Assembly: GCA_020403245.1 (NCBI GenBank)
Contig: JADBYA010000024.1
Location: forward strand, 62,001 to 126,000
From: Flavobacterium sp.
GTDB lineage: Bacteria > Bacteroidota > Bacteroidia > Flavobacteriales > Flavobacteriaceae
Direction: 5' to 3'
Length of the DNA stretch: 64,000 bases
Both the position numbers and the translations under genes were made by a program. This document shows, piece by piece, positions 52,966 to 63,719 of the stretch. Numbering within the stretch: the stretch's first letter is position 1; each line of letters opens with the position of its first letter. The notes below the pieces were generated by a model. The model had not been told where the DNA came from. It did not search any database and saw only the letters and a list, made by a program, of their open reading frames with translations.

Positions 52966-53188
52966 ATGACAAGCAGTAGCGACTGCATTTTTTTACAAAT
53001 AATAAATAAACAAGCAAAAAATGACACGAGCGATAGCGACTGCATTTTTTACAAATAATAAATAAACAAGCAAAAAATGACACGAGCGATTGCGACTGCA
53101 TTTTTTACAAATAATAAATAAACAAGTAAAAAATGACACGAGCGATTGCGACTGCATTTTTTACAAATAATAAATAAACAAGTAAAAA
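52966..53188 (+). repeat. Four tandem 55-56-bp repeats ending at the lpdA start codon
   Basis: Unit starts are at 52966, 53021, 53077 and 53133, each with an ATG, and the next in phase would be 53189, the lpdA ATG. Copies 2 to 4 are almost identical. Each encodes a 14-residue peptide MTRAIATAFFTNNK, followed by TAA and the leader ACAAGYAAAAA that also precedes lpdA. The first copy has one extra T and a different, longer frame. The array therefore multiplies the ribosome start context. Confidence 0.8.
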
Positions 53189-54577
53189 ATGAAATACGAT
53201 ATTATTGTTCTAGGTAGTGGTCCAGGCGGGTATGTTACTGCTATTCGTGGCTCACAATTAGGTTTTAAAGTAGCCGTTATTGAAAAAGAAAGTTTAGGTG
53301 GTGTATGTCTAAATTGGGGCTGTATCCCAACAAAAGCATTACTAAAATCGGCTCAAGTTTTTGATTACCTAAAACATGCTTCCGACTATGGATTAACCAT
53401 TAAAGAATTTGACAAAGATTTTACTGCAGTGGTAAAACGTTCAAGAGACGTTGCCGATGGGATGAGCAAAGGCGTTCAGTTTTTAATGAAAAAAAATAAA
53501 ATCGATGTTATTGAAGGTTTTGGTAAACTAAAAGCTGGTAAAAAAGTTGATGTAACCGATGCTAGTAAAAAAGTAACCGAATATTCAGCAGACCATATTA
53601 TCATTGCTACTGGCGCTCGTTCCCGAGAATTGCCAAATCTTCCTCAAGATGGTGTGAAAGTAATTGGATACCGTCAGGCGATGACATTACCAACACAACC
53701 AAAATCGATGATTATTGTGGGTTCTGGTGCTATTGGAGTGGAGTTTGCGCATTTTTATAATGCCATGGGAACTGAAGTTACTATTGTAGAATTTATGCCC
53801 AATATAGTTCCTGTTGAGGACGAAGATATTTCAAAACAGATGGAACGTTCTATGAAAAAAGCAGGAGTGAAAATCATGACTTCATCTTCTGTTGAAAAAA
53901 TTGATACTTCAGGAAAAGGTGTAAAAGCTTTTGTAAAAACTGCCAAAGGAGAAGAGATTTTGGAAGCAGAGATTTTACTTTCGGCGGTTGGAATTAAAAC
54001 CAATATTGAAAATATAGGATTAGAAGAAGTTGGCATTACAACCGATAAAGATAAAATTTTAGTAAATGCATTTTCCCAAACCAATATTCCGGGTTATTAT
54101 GCTATTGGCGATGTTACTCCAGGACAAGCTCTAGCACACGTTGCTTCGGCAGAAGGAATAAATTGTGTCGAAAAAATTGCTGGGCTTCACGTAGAACCTA
54201 TTGATTATGGAAATGTTCCGGGTTGTACTTATGCTACACCTGAAATTGCTTCCGTAGGTTTAACCGAAAAACAAGCCAAAGAAAAAGGATATGAATTAAA
54301 AATTGGTAAATTCCCTTTCTCGGCTTCTGGAAAAGCAAAAGCTGCGGGAACACCAGATGGTTTTGTAAAAGTAATTTTTGATGCTAAATATGGAGAATGG
54401 TTAGGTTGCCACATGATTGGCGCTGGAGTTACTGATATGATTGCCGAAGCAGTTGTAGCAAGAAAACTAGAAACAACAGGGCATGAAATTCTCAAAGCAA
54501 TTCATCCACACCCAACGATGAGTGAAGCTGTTATGGAAGCGGTTGCTGATGCTTATGGAGAAGTAATTCACTTATAA
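53189..54577 (+). CDS. lpdA: Dihydrolipoyl dehydrogenase (E3)
   Basis: The protein has 462 residues. FAD-binding VLGSGPGGYVTAI, redox-active disulfide GGVCLNWGCIPTKALL, NAD-binding IIVGSGAIGVEF, second FAD motif YAIGDV, and the C-terminal His-Glu in HPHPTMSEAVMEA are all present. It re-oxidises lipoamide in the pyruvate and 2-oxoglutarate dehydrogenase complexes. It stands alone with a terminator at both ends of the convergent gap. The unusual feature is the 56-bp repeat array in its leader. Confidence 0.97.
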   Translation: MKYDIIVLGSGPGGYVTAIRGSQLGFKVAVIEKESLGGVCLNWGCIPTKALLKSAQVFDYLKHASDYGLTIKEFDKDFTAVVKRSRDVADGMSKGVQFLMKKNKIDVIEGFGKLKAGKKVDVTDASKKVTEYSADHIIIATGARSRELPNLPQDGVKVIGYRQAMTLPTQPKSMIIVGSGAIGVEFAHFYNAMGTEVTIVEFMPNIVPVEDEDISKQMERSMKKAGVKIMTSSSVEKIDTSGKGVKAFVKTAKGEEILEAEILLSAVGIKTNIENIGLEEVGITTDKDKILVNAFSQTNIPGYYAIGDVTPGQALAHVASAEGINCVEKIAGLHVEPIDYGNVPGCTYATPEIASVGLTEKQAKEKGYELKIGKFPFSASGKAKAAGTPDGFVKVIFDAKYGEWLGCHMIGAGVTDMIAEAVVARKLETTGHEILKAIHPHPTMSEAVMEAVADAYGEVIHL

Positions 54578-54587
54578 AAACAAAAAA

Positions 54588-54620
54588 AATATCCCGATTT
54601 TTAATCGGGATATTTTTTTT
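54588..54620. terminator. Bidirectional terminator
   Basis: ATATCCCGATT and AATCGGGATAT pair, with A/T runs on both sides. It serves lpdA and the convergent TPR gene. Confidence 0.85.
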
Positions 54621-54637
54621 ATGAACTAAATTGAGAT

Positions 54638-55960
54638 TTACATTTTTGCTTTTAGTGCTTTATATTTATCTGTCATTTCAAGAGCATTATAAACACTTAA
54701 TAATGTTTTTTTGGCGGCGTCATTATCAGGTTTTATTTCAACAGCTTTTTCAAGATAAGGCAAAATTGATTTGAAATTCTTTTCTCTTTCTGCTTTCAAT
54801 ACTTCATAGCGTTTGTTGTCTTTTTCAGAAGTTCCTAGTTTATTCATTTCAGTAACAAATTTCTCATCACCTCTTAGTTTTAATTCCGCTAAATTCAAAT
54901 TGGCATCGAAGTAGTTAGGATTAATTTCCAAAGCTCTTTTATAATATCTCTCAGCATCGTCAAGTTTATTAGCATTACCGCTAATAACACCTAAGTTATA
55001 AACTAAGTCAACATTATTAGGATCATTTGCTAAAGCTTCATTTACAAGTCGGGTATAGGTATCAAAATCATTTAATTTATAATACAACTCGGCTTCGGAT
55101 AAAATAAGAGATTTATCATTTGGATTTGTTCTTCTAGCTTCAGCTACTGCTGCTTTTGCCTCATCCACTTTTCCTTTTTCAATTAAAATCAAAGCAATAT
55201 TTTTATAAATTTCTCCTTTTTTGGACTCTATTTTTTCGTCTCGTGATTTTTCATGAGTACCCGATTTAACATAAATATCTCTTTCATTTTTAGTGTTGAA
55301 AGTTTCTTCTTTACCAGATGCTTTATTTGTTGCCCAAAAAACAGTTCCTTCTCCCGTATAGTTAAGTATTTTCAATTGATTGTAATAATCCAATGCTTTA
55401 TCATAATCTAACGCGGTAACTGCATAACTAGCAGCAAAATACAATTTTTCTTGGTCTTTTTTATCTAATAAATAAATGGAATACAAAATTTCGGAAGCTT
55501 CTTTATATTTTTTTGAATTACCCATGGCAATTGCGGCTTGTAGAAGTTGTGGCTTGAAAGAAGTAATAGTTTCATTAATATCATCAGTGTAAACCTTTTT
55601 ACCTGTCTTCTTTTCAAAATCAAGCGTTGCATTTAAACCCGTAGCTAAATCTGATATTGCCTTTGGACTTGCCAATTTCATTAATGCCGCTTGTATTTGA
55701 ACTGGTGTCATTGTTTTATCTACGGCTAAAGACTCTAATACAGGTGTCATAACTTTATAGAAATTAGCATAAATTTTATCACTTTCTTCAACTGCTAAGG
55801 GTTCTACTTTTGAAACTAAATCTTTGTATTCTACTAAATCTTTTCCTTTTATTTCCTCTTTAGCATAAATTTTCTTCAATGCTTTTAGCTCCTCTTTTTG
55901 AGCAAAAGTTGAAACAGAAACTAGTATTGATGCTGTCAATACGATGTGTTTAATTTTCAT
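54638..55960 (-). CDS. Secreted tetratricopeptide-repeat protein
   Basis: The protein has 440 residues with a signal peptide (MKIKHIVLTASILVSVSTFA, then QKEEL). Helical repeats of the TPR type span much of the chain: AASYAVTALDYDKALDYYNQ, IALILIEKGKVDEAKAAVAE, LVYNLGVISGNANKLDDAER, YYKRALEINPNYFDANLN and LEKAVEIKPDNDAAKKTLL. It is likely periplasmic or surface-exposed and acts as a protein-binding scaffold. It lies 16 bp after gyrA on the same strand, so it is probably co-transcribed, a pairing I recall in flavobacteria. The partner is unknown. Confidence 0.92.
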   Translation of the reverse strand: MKIKHIVLTASILVSVSTFAQKEELKALKKIYAKEEIKGKDLVEYKDLVSKVEPLAVEESDKIYANFYKVMTPVLESLAVDKTMTPVQIQAALMKLASPKAISDLATGLNATLDFEKKTGKKVYTDDINETITSFKPQLLQAAIAMGNSKKYKEASEILYSIYLLDKKDQEKLYFAASYAVTALDYDKALDYYNQLKILNYTGEGTVFWATNKASGKEETFNTKNERDIYVKSGTHEKSRDEKIESKKGEIYKNIALILIEKGKVDEAKAAVAEARRTNPNDKSLILSEAELYYKLNDFDTYTRLVNEALANDPNNVDLVYNLGVISGNANKLDDAERYYKRALEINPNYFDANLNLAELKLRGDEKFVTEMNKLGTSEKDNKRYEVLKAEREKNFKSILPYLEKAVEIKPDNDAAKKTLLSVYNALEMTDKYKALKAKM

Positions 55961-55976
55961 ATTGTATTATTTTAAA

Positions 55977-58541
55977 TTATTCTTGTGGTTCATTATTGTC
56001 ATCCGAAGATTCTGTTTCGCTTTCATCGTTGATGTCATCCCCATCAACAATTTCTCCTACTACTTCTTCCACTTCGTCTTCTTTCATTACTTTGGTTACT
56101 GCTGCAATGGAATCATTTTCTTTGATGTTAATCAAACGAACACCCTGAGTAGCTCTACCCATAACTCTCAAATCAGAAACTTCCATTCTAATTGTCAATC
56201 CCGATTTGTTGATAATCATTAAATCATCCTCATCAGTTACTGCATTGATAGAAATTAAAGCGCCTGTTTTTTCTGTAATATTCAAAGTTTTTACCCCTTT
56301 TCCTCCTCTATTGGTAATTCTATAAACATCTTCTCCATCTTCATCTACCAATTTAGTTCGTTTTCCATAACCGTTTTCGGTAACTACTAAAAGCTGGGTT
56401 TCATTAATATCGTCTTTGTTCACCGATACCATTCCTATTACTTCGTCTTTATCATTTGCTAATGTAATTCCACGAACACCAGAAGCTGTTCTTCCCATAG
56501 GACGCGTTTTCTCTTCTTCAAAACGAACTAATTTTCCTGATTTTACTGCAATTAACACTTGGCTTTCACCATTGGTTAGTTTGGCTTCCATTAGTTCATC
56601 GTCTTCTCTGATAGTGATGGCATTAATACCATTTTGACGTGGTCGAGAATATTGTTCCAATGGTGTTTTCTTCACTTGACCTTGTTTGGTCGCCATAATT
56701 ACATAATGACTGTTGATGTAATCTTCATCTTTCAGGTCTTGCGTACAAATAAATGCTTTTACTTTATCATCACTTTCAATGTTGATTAGGTTTTGAATAG
56801 CGCGCCCTTTACTGGTTTTGCTTCCTTCTGGAATTTCATAAACACGCATCCAGAAACATTTCCCTTTTTGGGTGAAAAACAATAAATACTGGTGATTGGT
56901 GGCAACAAATAAATGCTCTAAGAAATCTTGATCTCTAGTTCCTGCACTTTTTTGTCCAACACCACCTCTATTTTGTGTTTTGTACTCAGATAAATTAGTA
57001 CGTTTAATATAACCCGCATGCGAAATAGTGATGACCACGTTTTCATCGGCAATTAAATCTTCTATACTTACGTCTCCGCCTGAATATTCAATAACTGAAC
57101 GACGTTCATCGCCATATTTATCTCTAATTTCTACTAATTCGTCTTTAATTAATTGCATTCTCAACTCTTTATTAGCCAATAAGTCTTTCAAATGTTGAAT
57201 TAATTTCATGATTTCTTCATATTCCGCTCTTAACTTGTCTTGTTCAAGACCAGTCAATTGACGTAAACGCATTTCAACAATAGCTCGAGCTTGAATTTCA
57301 GATAAAGTAAAACGTTCAATCAATTTAGCTCTAGCTTCATCTCCATCTTTCGACGAACGAATTAGGGCAATTACTTCATCTATATTATCAGATGCTATAA
57401 TTAAACCTTCTAAGATGTGTGCTCTTTCCTCTGCTTTGCGTAATTCGAATTGAGTTCTTCTAGTTACAACATCATGACGGTGTTCTACAAAATAATGTAT
57501 CAAATCTTTAACGTTCAACATCTGTGGTCTTCCATTGACCAACGCAATATTATTGACGCTAAAAGAAGATTGCAATTGTGTAAATTTATAAAGCGTATTT
57601 AAAACTACATTTGGAACAGCATCACGTTTTAATTCATAAACGATACGCATTCCGTTTCTATCCGATTCATCACGAATATTAGAAATTCCTTCAATTTTTT
57701 TATCATTAATCAAATCGGCAGTTTTCTTTATCATGTCAGCTTTATTGACTTGATAAGGAATTTCAGAAACAATGATGGCATCTTTTCCGTTTGACTCTTC
57801 GAAACTTATTTTGGCACGAATTACAATTCGTCCTCTCCCCGTTTTGAATGCTTCACGCACGCCTTCCATACCATAAATTATTCCTCCAGTAGGAAAATCG
57901 GGTGCTTTGATATGTGTAATTAATTCGTCAATTTCAATATCATTGTTATCGATGTAAGCCAAAGTTCCATCGATAACTTCTGTTAAATTGTGAGGTGCCA
58001 TATTGGTAGCCATCCCTACTGCAATACCTGATGCACCATTTATTAGTAAATTAGGCACTCTAGTAGGCATTACTTTTGGCTCATACAAAGTATCATCAAA
58101 GTTCAATTGGAAGTCAACCGTTTCTTTATCGATGTCTGCCATAATGTCTTCTGACATCTTTTTCATTCTGGCTTCAGTATAACGCATAGCTGCTGGACTA
58201 TCGCCATCAACCGAACCAAAGTTACCTTGACCGTCAATTAACAAATAACGCAAACTCCATTCTTGAGCCATACGAACCATGGCGTCATAAACTGAGGTAT
58301 CGCCGTGTGGATGATACTTCCCCAAAACCTCTCCAACAATTCTTGCTGATTTTTTATGCGCTCTATTAGAAAAAACACCTAGATCATACATTCCATATAA
58401 TACTCTTCTGTGAACTGGTTTTAGACCATCACGCACGTCAGGTAGTGCTCTTGAGACAATAACCGACATCGAATAATCGATGTAGGCAGATTTCATTTCA
58501 TCTTCAATGTTTATAGGAATTAACTTTTCTCCGTCAGACAT
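55977..58541 (-). CDS. gyrA: DNA gyrase subunit A
   Basis: The protein has 854 residues. The N-terminal breakage-reunion domain carries the active Tyr in [10 protein letters not shown] (Tyr121) and the quinolone pocket [10 protein letters not shown], where Thr82 and Asp86 correspond to E. coli Ser83 and Asp87. The C-terminal beta-pinwheel has GyrA-box repeats (about residues 500-815), including [12 protein letters not shown] and the [13 protein letters not shown] blade, and ends in an acidic tail. With GyrB it introduces negative supercoils. The window has no gyrB. The TPR gene follows 16 bp later. Confidence 0.97.
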   Translation of the reverse strand: MSDGEKLIPINIEDEMKSAYIDYSMSVIVSRALPDVRDGLKPVHRRVLYGMYDLGVFSNRAHKKSARIVGEVLGKYHPHGDTSVYDAMVRMAQEWSLRYLLIDGQGNFGSVDGDSPAAMRYTEARMKKMSEDIMADIDKETVDFQLNFDDTLYEPKVMPTRVPNLLINGASGIAVGMATNMAPHNLTEVIDGTLAYIDNNDIEIDELITHIKAPDFPTGGIIYGMEGVREAFKTGRGRIVIRAKISFEESNGKDAIIVSEIPYQVNKADMIKKTADLINDKKIEGISNIRDESDRNGMRIVYELKRDAVPNVVLNTLYKFTQLQSSFSVNNIALVNGRPQMLNVKDLIHYFVEHRHDVVTRRTQFELRKAEERAHILEGLIIASDNIDEVIALIRSSKDGDEARAKLIERFTLSEIQARAIVEMRLRQLTGLEQDKLRAEYEEIMKLIQHLKDLLANKELRMQLIKDELVEIRDKYGDERRSVIEYSGGDVSIEDLIADENVVITISHAGYIKRTNLSEYKTQNRGGVGQKSAGTRDQDFLEHLFVATNHQYLLFFTQKGKCFWMRVYEIPEGSKTSKGRAIQNLINIESDDKVKAFICTQDLKDEDYINSHYVIMATKQGQVKKTPLEQYSRPRQNGINAITIREDDELMEAKLTNGESQVLIAVKSGKLVRFEEEKTRPMGRTASGVRGITLANDKDEVIGMVSVNKDDINETQLLVVTENGYGKRTKLVDEDGEDVYRITNRGGKGVKTLNITEKTGALISINAVTDEDDLMIINKSGLTIRMEVSDLRVMGRATQGVRLINIKENDSIAAVTKVMKEDEVEEVVGEIVDGDDINDESETESSDDNNEPQE

Positions 58542-58754
58542 AGTTGTATAAATTATTAATAAAAATTAGTTTAAATTCAAAACGTGCTAATATAGACTAT
58601 TTAGAAAAAACAGCACCTATTTTTTGGTACAAATTTCAATGATTTATTAACAAAATAGGCCCTTTTTTTGGTTAATAAAATAGTTGACTTACTACTTTTA
58701 TTATTGACTTTTTTTTTGTCAATTAGCTGACAGTACTTTTAGACGGAACGATTT

Positions 58755-58785
58755 TTGTTAGAATGATAGATATTAACTAAATTTA
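58755..58785 (+). promoter_or_regulatory. clpC promoter
   Basis: TTG (58755-58757), 20 bp, TAAATTTA (58778-58785), the same geometry as the Bacteroidota consensus. It starts a leader of about 15 bp before clpC. Confidence 0.5.
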
Positions 58786-58806
58786 TGTTACCAACAATAT
58801 ATTTAT

Positions 58807-61350
58807 ATGGATGATAATTTTTCACCAAGAGTAAAAGATGTAATCACTTACAGTAAAGAAGAAGCCCTTCGTTTAGGGCACGATTTTATTGGTACAGAAC
58901 ATCTTATGCTTGGTATCCTGAGAGATGGAAATGGTAAAGCGATTGCAATTTTAAATAACCTGTCTATAGATTTGGAACATTTGAGAAAAAAAGTAGAGAT
59001 TTTAAGTCCTGCCAATCCAAATGTAGAAATTAGCAATGAAAAGAAAAATTTACACTTGACTCGTCAAGCAGAGCGAGCTTTGAAAACTACTTTTTTGGAA
59101 GCAAAAGTATTTCAAGCGAATTCAATTAGTACCGCACATCTATTATTGTGCATTTTAAGAAATGAAAATGATCCAACAACCAAACTATTGCATCGTCTAA
59201 AAATAGATTATAATGTAGTTAAAGAACAATATTTAAATATGACACCTAGCGATGAAGATTTTACAGACAATTTGCCTAGAAATGAATCGTATAATGACGA
59301 CTCAGGTCAAGATGACAGTTTAAAAGAAGGTAGTTTTAACAATCCGGCAAATAAAACCAATAAAAAATCGAAAACTCCAGTCTTGGATAACTTTGGTCGC
59401 GATTTGACCGAGATGGCCGAAGAAGGAAAACTCGATCCAGTAGTTGGTCGTGAAAAAGAAATAGAACGCGTTTCTCAAATTTTGAGCCGTAGAAAGAAAA
59501 ACAATCCATTATTGATTGGTGAGCCTGGAGTTGGAAAATCTGCTATTGCCGAAGGTCTAGCGTTGCGCATTATTCAAAAGAAAGTTTCACGTATTCTTTT
59601 TAATAAAAGAGTGGTGACATTAGATTTAGCATCATTAGTTGCTGGAACAAAATACCGTGGGCAGTTTGAAGAAAGAATGAAAGCAGTCATGAATGAATTG
59701 GAGAAAAACGACGACATCATTCTTTTTATTGATGAAATTCACACCATTGTTGGAGCTGGAGGCGCAACGGGTTCTCTAGATGCTTCCAATATGTTTAAAC
59801 CCGCTTTAGCAAGAGGCGAAATACAATGTATTGGTGCTACAACACTAGACGAATACCGACAGTATATTGAAAAAGATGGTGCGCTTGAAAGACGTTTCCA
59901 AAAAGTGATTGTAGAACCAACATCTGTTGAAGAAACTATAACAATATTAAACAATATCAAAAACAAATACGAAGACCATCACAACGTAGTTTATACTGAC
60001 GAAGCCATTGAAGCATGTGTGAAGTTGACCAACCGATACATGTCGGAACGCTTCTTGCCAGACAAAGCTATTGATGCTTTGGACGAAGCTGGCTCAAGAG
60101 TGCATATTACCAATATAGATGTACCAAAACAAATTTTGGATTTGGAACGTCAGTTAGAAGAAGTGCGCGAATTGAAAAATTCTGTTGTCAAAAAACAGAA
60201 ATATGAAGAAGCAGCCAAGCTACGTGATGATGAAAAACGTTTAGAAAAAGACTTAGCAATTGCTCAAGAACAATGGGAAGAAGATTCTAAAAGTAATCGT
60301 ATTAAAGTAACCGAAGACAATGTTGCCGATGTGGTTTCAATGATGACTGGAATTCCCGTGAACAGAATTGCACAAACAGAAAGCAACAAATTGGCTCATC
60401 TTCCCGAATTGATAAATGGAAAAGTAATAGGGCAAAACGAAGCCGTGATGAAAATATCGCGTTCCATTCAAAGAAATCGTGCTGGATTGAAAGATCCAAA
60501 TCGACCTATTGGTTCCTTCATTTTCTTGGGACAAACAGGAGTTGGAAAAACACAATTGGCTAAAGTTTTGGCTAAAGAATTATTTGATTCAGAAGAAGCA
60601 TTAATCAGAATTGACATGAGCGAATACATGGAAAAATTTGCAATTTCTAGACTGATTGGAGCACCTCCTGGATATGTTGGCTATGAAGAAGGCGGTCAAT
60701 TAACTGAAAAAGTCAGAAGAAAGCCTTACTGCGTTGTGCTTTTAGACGAAATTGAAAAAGCACATCCAGATGTTTTTAACATGTTGCTACAAGTTTTGGA
60801 TGATGGTTATTTGACTGATAGTTTAGGACGAAAAATTGACTTCAAAAACACCATTATCATCATGACATCTAATGTTGGCGCACGGCAATTGAAAGACTTT
60901 GGACAAGGTGTTGGTTTTGGAACTGCTGCCAAAGTAGCACAAGCTGATGAACATTCAAAAAGTGTAGTAGAGAATGCTTTGAAAAAAACATTTGCTCCAG
61001 AGTTTTTAAACAGAATTGATGACGTTATCGTCTTCAATCCATTAGAAAAACATGACATCGATTTGATTATCGAAATTGAATTGAAAAAACTATTTGGAAG
61101 AGTGGAAGAATTGGGATACAAGCTCAATTTATCGGATACTGCGAAAGCGTTTATTGCCGAAAAAGGTTTTGACAAACAATTTGGTGCTCGTCCATTAAAA
61201 AGAGCTATTCAAAAATATGTCGAAGATGCTTTGGCGGAAGAAATTATTACTTCCAAAATAGCTTCGGGCGATGAAATCTATATGGATTTAGACGAAGCTG
61301 CTCAAGAGTTAACCGTCACAGTTCATAAAGCGGAAAAACCAACGAGTTAA
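58807..61350 (+). CDS. clpC: ATP-dependent Clp protease ATPase subunit ClpC
   Basis: The protein has 847 residues. Two Clp_N repeats (about 1-145), then AAA module D1 with Walker [16 protein letters not shown] and Walker [15 protein letters not shown]-type middle segment ([20 protein letters not shown]) follows, then D2 with Walker [18 protein letters not shown] and [14 protein letters not shown]. The FGQGVGFGT loop just after contacts ClpP. It unfolds substrates for ClpP and possibly works with McsB-like adaptors. It is divergent from gyrA and monocistronic. Confidence 0.96.
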   Translation: MDDNFSPRVKDVITYSKEEALRLGHDFIGTEHLMLGILRDGNGKAIAILNNLSIDLEHLRKKVEILSPANPNVEISNEKKNLHLTRQAERALKTTFLEAKVFQANSISTAHLLLCILRNENDPTTKLLHRLKIDYNVVKEQYLNMTPSDEDFTDNLPRNESYNDDSGQDDSLKEGSFNNPANKTNKKSKTPVLDNFGRDLTEMAEEGKLDPVVGREKEIERVSQILSRRKKNNPLLIGEPGVGKSAIAEGLALRIIQKKVSRILFNKRVVTLDLASLVAGTKYRGQFEERMKAVMNELEKNDDIILFIDEIHTIVGAGGATGSLDASNMFKPALARGEIQCIGATTLDEYRQYIEKDGALERRFQKVIVEPTSVEETITILNNIKNKYEDHHNVVYTDEAIEACVKLTNRYMSERFLPDKAIDALDEAGSRVHITNIDVPKQILDLERQLEEVRELKNSVVKKQKYEEAAKLRDDEKRLEKDLAIAQEQWEEDSKSNRIKVTEDNVADVVSMMTGIPVNRIAQTESNKLAHLPELINGKVIGQNEAVMKISRSIQRNRAGLKDPNRPIGSFIFLGQTGVGKTQLAKVLAKELFDSEEALIRIDMSEYMEKFAISRLIGAPPGYVGYEEGGQLTEKVRRKPYCVVLLDEIEKAHPDVFNMLLQVLDDGYLTDSLGRKIDFKNTIIIMTSNVGARQLKDFGQGVGFGTAAKVAQADEHSKSVVENALKKTFAPEFLNRIDDVIVFNPLEKHDIDLIIEIELKKLFGRVEELGYKLNLSDTAKAFIAEKGFDKQFGARPLKRAIQKYVEDALAEEIITSKIASGDEIYMDLDEAAQELTVTVHKAEKPTS

Positions 61351-61370
61351 ACATAAATCACACTATATTT

Positions 61371-61438
61371 AAAACCATTAAGAAATTAAGAAAATTAAGT
61401 CAGTATTGCTTAATAAAACTTAATAACTTAATGGTTTT
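61371..61438. repeat. Inverted repeat between clpC and the RimK-like gene
   Basis: AAAACCATTAAG and CTTAATGGTTTT form the outer arms, with inner TTAAG/CTTAA elements, around a short loop. It could be a weak terminator or a dispersed palindrome; it has no gene. Confidence 0.5.
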
Positions 61439-61462
61439 GTTCTTAGTTTAAAATTTTATAAA

Positions 61463-62839
61463 ATGCCACTAAACAAAATCATTTTAGGTTCCGAAGAATG
61501 GTGTTCTTTTCCCGAAATAGGAATTCCTGCCATAAAAGCTCGTGTCGATTCAGGGGCAAAAACTTCTGCACTTCATGCTATTAATATTGCTCCTTTTTTA
61601 AAAGAGGAAGAAAATTGGGTGAAATTTGACATCAATCCCATTCAGAACAATCTAAAAACAGTAATTCATTGTCAAGCCAAACTCGTTGACAAACGCATTG
61701 TCAAAAGTTCGAGTGGCTTCAGAGAACAACGCTATGTAATTCAAACAACTTTGAAAATTGGTAACGATAGTTGGGAAATTGAAATGACACTGACCAATCG
61801 TGACTCTATGGGTTTCCGAATGTTATTGGGAAGAGAAGCTATGAGTGGCAGAATATTAGTGGACCCTGAACAAAAGTATTTACTAGGACAAACTACTTCT
61901 GAAAATTTAAAGAATTTGTATAGTGATGCTATTGTAAACAAATCGGGTCTACGAATTGGTGTTTTGGCCAGTAATCCTGATTTGTATAGTAACAGACGGA
62001 TTATGGAAGCAGGAGAAATGCGTGGGCACGAAATGCATTTTTTGAACATCAAAGAATGTTACATGAAACTAGATGCCGACAAACCCGAAATTCATTATCG
62101 CGGCGGAAAAATTTTAGATAATTTTGATGCTGTTATTCCCAGAATTCGTCCGAGTATTACGTTTTATGGTTGTGCTTTAACAAGACAATTTGAGGCAATG
62201 AAAGTATATTGTTTGAACTCTGCTGCAGCCATTACACAATCACGAGATAAATTGTTTTCGCTTCAATTATTGTTGCATCACGGTGTTGATATTCCTACGA
62301 CAGGATTTGCCAATTCGCCTTTGGATACCGATGATTTGATCAAAATGGTTGGCGGTTCTCCTTTAATTGTAAAATTATTGGAAGGAACACAAGGAAAAGG
62401 TGTGGTTTTGGCCGAAACCAAAAAAGCTGCCGAATCGGTAATCAATGCTTTTAAAAGTTTGAATGCTAATATATTGGTGCAGGAATTTATAAAAGAAGCC
62501 AATGGAAAAGATTTACGTTTGTTTGTCGTTGATGGAAAAGTAGTAGCTGCCATTCAACGTGAAGCTGCTCCAGGCGAATTTAGAGCCAATATTCACATGG
62601 GCGGAACAGCAAGTGTGATTAAACCCACAAGTGATGAAAAAAAGATTGCCATCAAAGCGGCAAAAGCTATGGATTTGAAAGTAGCTGGCGTAGATATCAT
62701 TCGCTCGTCCAAAGGCCCTTTATTACTTGAAGTCAATTCTTCTCCTGGTTTAGAAGGTATTGAAGGAGCTACGAATAAAGACATAGCTGGAGAAATGATT
62801 AAAGCCATTGAGAAAAATTTTAAACTTTATCCTAAATGA
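61463..62839 (+). CDS. rimK: RimB-RimK fusion: retropepsin-like protein plus ATP-grasp ligase
   Basis: The protein has 458 residues. Residues 1-140 are the RimB-like (ATP-dependent zinc protease / retropepsin-like) domain with [16 protein letters not shown] and GRILVDPEQ. Residues about 165-455 are Rim[34 protein letters not shown] (ATP-grasp P-loop), [27 protein letters not shown] and [15 protein letters not shown] (metal site). RimK ligates glutamates to ribosomal protein S6, and RimB modulates it. In many bacteria these are separate genes; here they are one protein, as in several Bacteroidota. A tiny membrane gene follows, overlapping by 4 bp. Confidence 0.93.
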   Translation: MPLNKIILGSEEWCSFPEIGIPAIKARVDSGAKTSALHAINIAPFLKEEENWVKFDINPIQNNLKTVIHCQAKLVDKRIVKSSSGFREQRYVIQTTLKIGNDSWEIEMTLTNRDSMGFRMLLGREAMSGRILVDPEQKYLLGQTTSENLKNLYSDAIVNKSGLRIGVLASNPDLYSNRRIMEAGEMRGHEMHFLNIKECYMKLDADKPEIHYRGGKILDNFDAVIPRIRPSITFYGCALTRQFEAMKVYCLNSAAAITQSRDKLFSLQLLLHHGVDIPTTGFANSPLDTDDLIKMVGGSPLIVKLLEGTQGKGVVLAETKKAAESVINAFKSLNANILVQEFIKEANGKDLRLFVVDGKVVAAIQREAAPGEFRANIHMGGTASVIKPTSDEKKIAIKAAKAMDLKVAGVDIIRSSKGPLLLEVNSSPGLEGIEGATNKDIAGEMIKAIEKNFKLYPK

Positions 62840-63030
62840 AAACTCTAAAATTCAAACCTTTTTTATACTTTTTTTTAGCTGTGATAATCTTATCATTTTT
62901 AAGTGGATTATTTAGGTTTTTAAATTTTCCTATTATTAGTGTTATATTTTCAGTTTTGATAGCTCCAATTTTAATAGTTTCATTTCTTTTTATTATTGTA
63001 AACATCGTTAAAAGTTTCCTTAAAAAATGA
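62836..63030 (+). CDS. Small two-helix membrane protein
   Basis: The protein has 64 residues and two hydrophobic helices ([40 protein letters not shown]) with a basic tail (KSFLKK). No family is identified. Its ATG overlaps the end of rimK and its stop overlaps the next start, both by 4 bp, so all three genes are coupled. A role in membrane anchoring of a neighbour is possible. Confidence 0.65.
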   Translation: MKTLKFKPFLYFFLAVIILSFLSGLFRFLNFPIISVIFSVLIAPILIVSFLFIIVNIVKSFLKK

Positions 63031-63542
63031 ATCCTTATCTTGATATTGTTATTAGAAGTGTTAGTGTATACCTTTTTATGGTAATTGCATTGCGAGTATT
63101 TGGCAAAAAAGAATTATCACAACTCAATACAGCCGATATTATCCTGATTTTGCTTATTAGTAATTCAGTCCAAAATGCAATGGTTGGTAATAACACTTCA
63201 TTGTATGGAGGAATGGTAGCGGCTTTAGCGCTTTTTATTATTAATTTTATATTCAAAAAAGTGATGCTGAACTCAAAATTCATTAAAAGTTTAGTCCAAG
63301 ATAAACCCGAAATTTTAATTCATGACGGAAAAATTGAATTTAAAACCTTGGCTAGATTAGGGATTACTTCAGAAGAATTACGCGAAGCCATGAGAGAACA
63401 CGGTGTAGAATTCTTTAAAGATGTTAAGCTTGCCATGTTTGAAATTGATGGTAATATCAGTGTGATATCAGGAAATGAAAACTTAAGACAAACACATCAC
63501 AAACGAAAAATTCATAAAACACTAGGCAACTTAAACAACTAG
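63027..63542 (+). CDS. YetF/DUF421 family membrane protein
   Basis: The protein has 171 residues. Three N-terminal helices (VYLFMVIALRVFG; IILILLISNSVQNAMV; MVAALALFIINFIFKKVM) are followed by a cytoplasmic alpha-beta domain (PEILIHDGKIEFKTLARLGI; EELREAMREHGVEFFKDV; KLAMFEIDGNISVI). The LxTxDLILLLLISNxVQ-type motif identifies DUF421 (YetF, YrbG-like), linked to envelope or spore functions in Bacillus; its role here is unknown. It is coupled with the small membrane gene and rimK. Confidence 0.9.
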   Translation: MNPYLDIVIRSVSVYLFMVIALRVFGKKELSQLNTADIILILLISNSVQNAMVGNNTSLYGGMVAALALFIINFIFKKVMLNSKFIKSLVQDKPEILIHDGKIEFKTLARLGITSEELREAMREHGVEFFKDVKLAMFEIDGNISVISGNENLRQTHHKRKIHKTLGNLNN

Positions 63543-63545
63543 ATT

Positions 63546-63719
63546 ATGTCACTACTTTCTCAACTCATCATCGGTTTTATTGCCGTTTTACACCTTTACA
63601 TTCTGTGGCTGGAAATGTTTGCGTGGACCACTCGAGGCCGAAAAGTTTTTAAAACCATTCCAGTTGATCAATTTGAAAAAACTTTATCACAGGCAAATGG
63701 AAGGTTAAAAAAGCCATAA
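63546..63719 (+). pseudogene. Truncated DUF1304 gene
   Basis: The first 50 residues (MSLLSQLIIGFIAVLHLYIL, then WLEMFAWTTRGRKVFKTIPV) are a clear DUF1304 N-terminus, a small membrane protein usually near 120 residues. The frame then turns into NGRLKKP and stops, so three of the four usual helices are missing. A deletion or frameshift right after FEKTLSQA is the likely cause. It is the last clear gene before the right edge. Confidence 0.7.
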
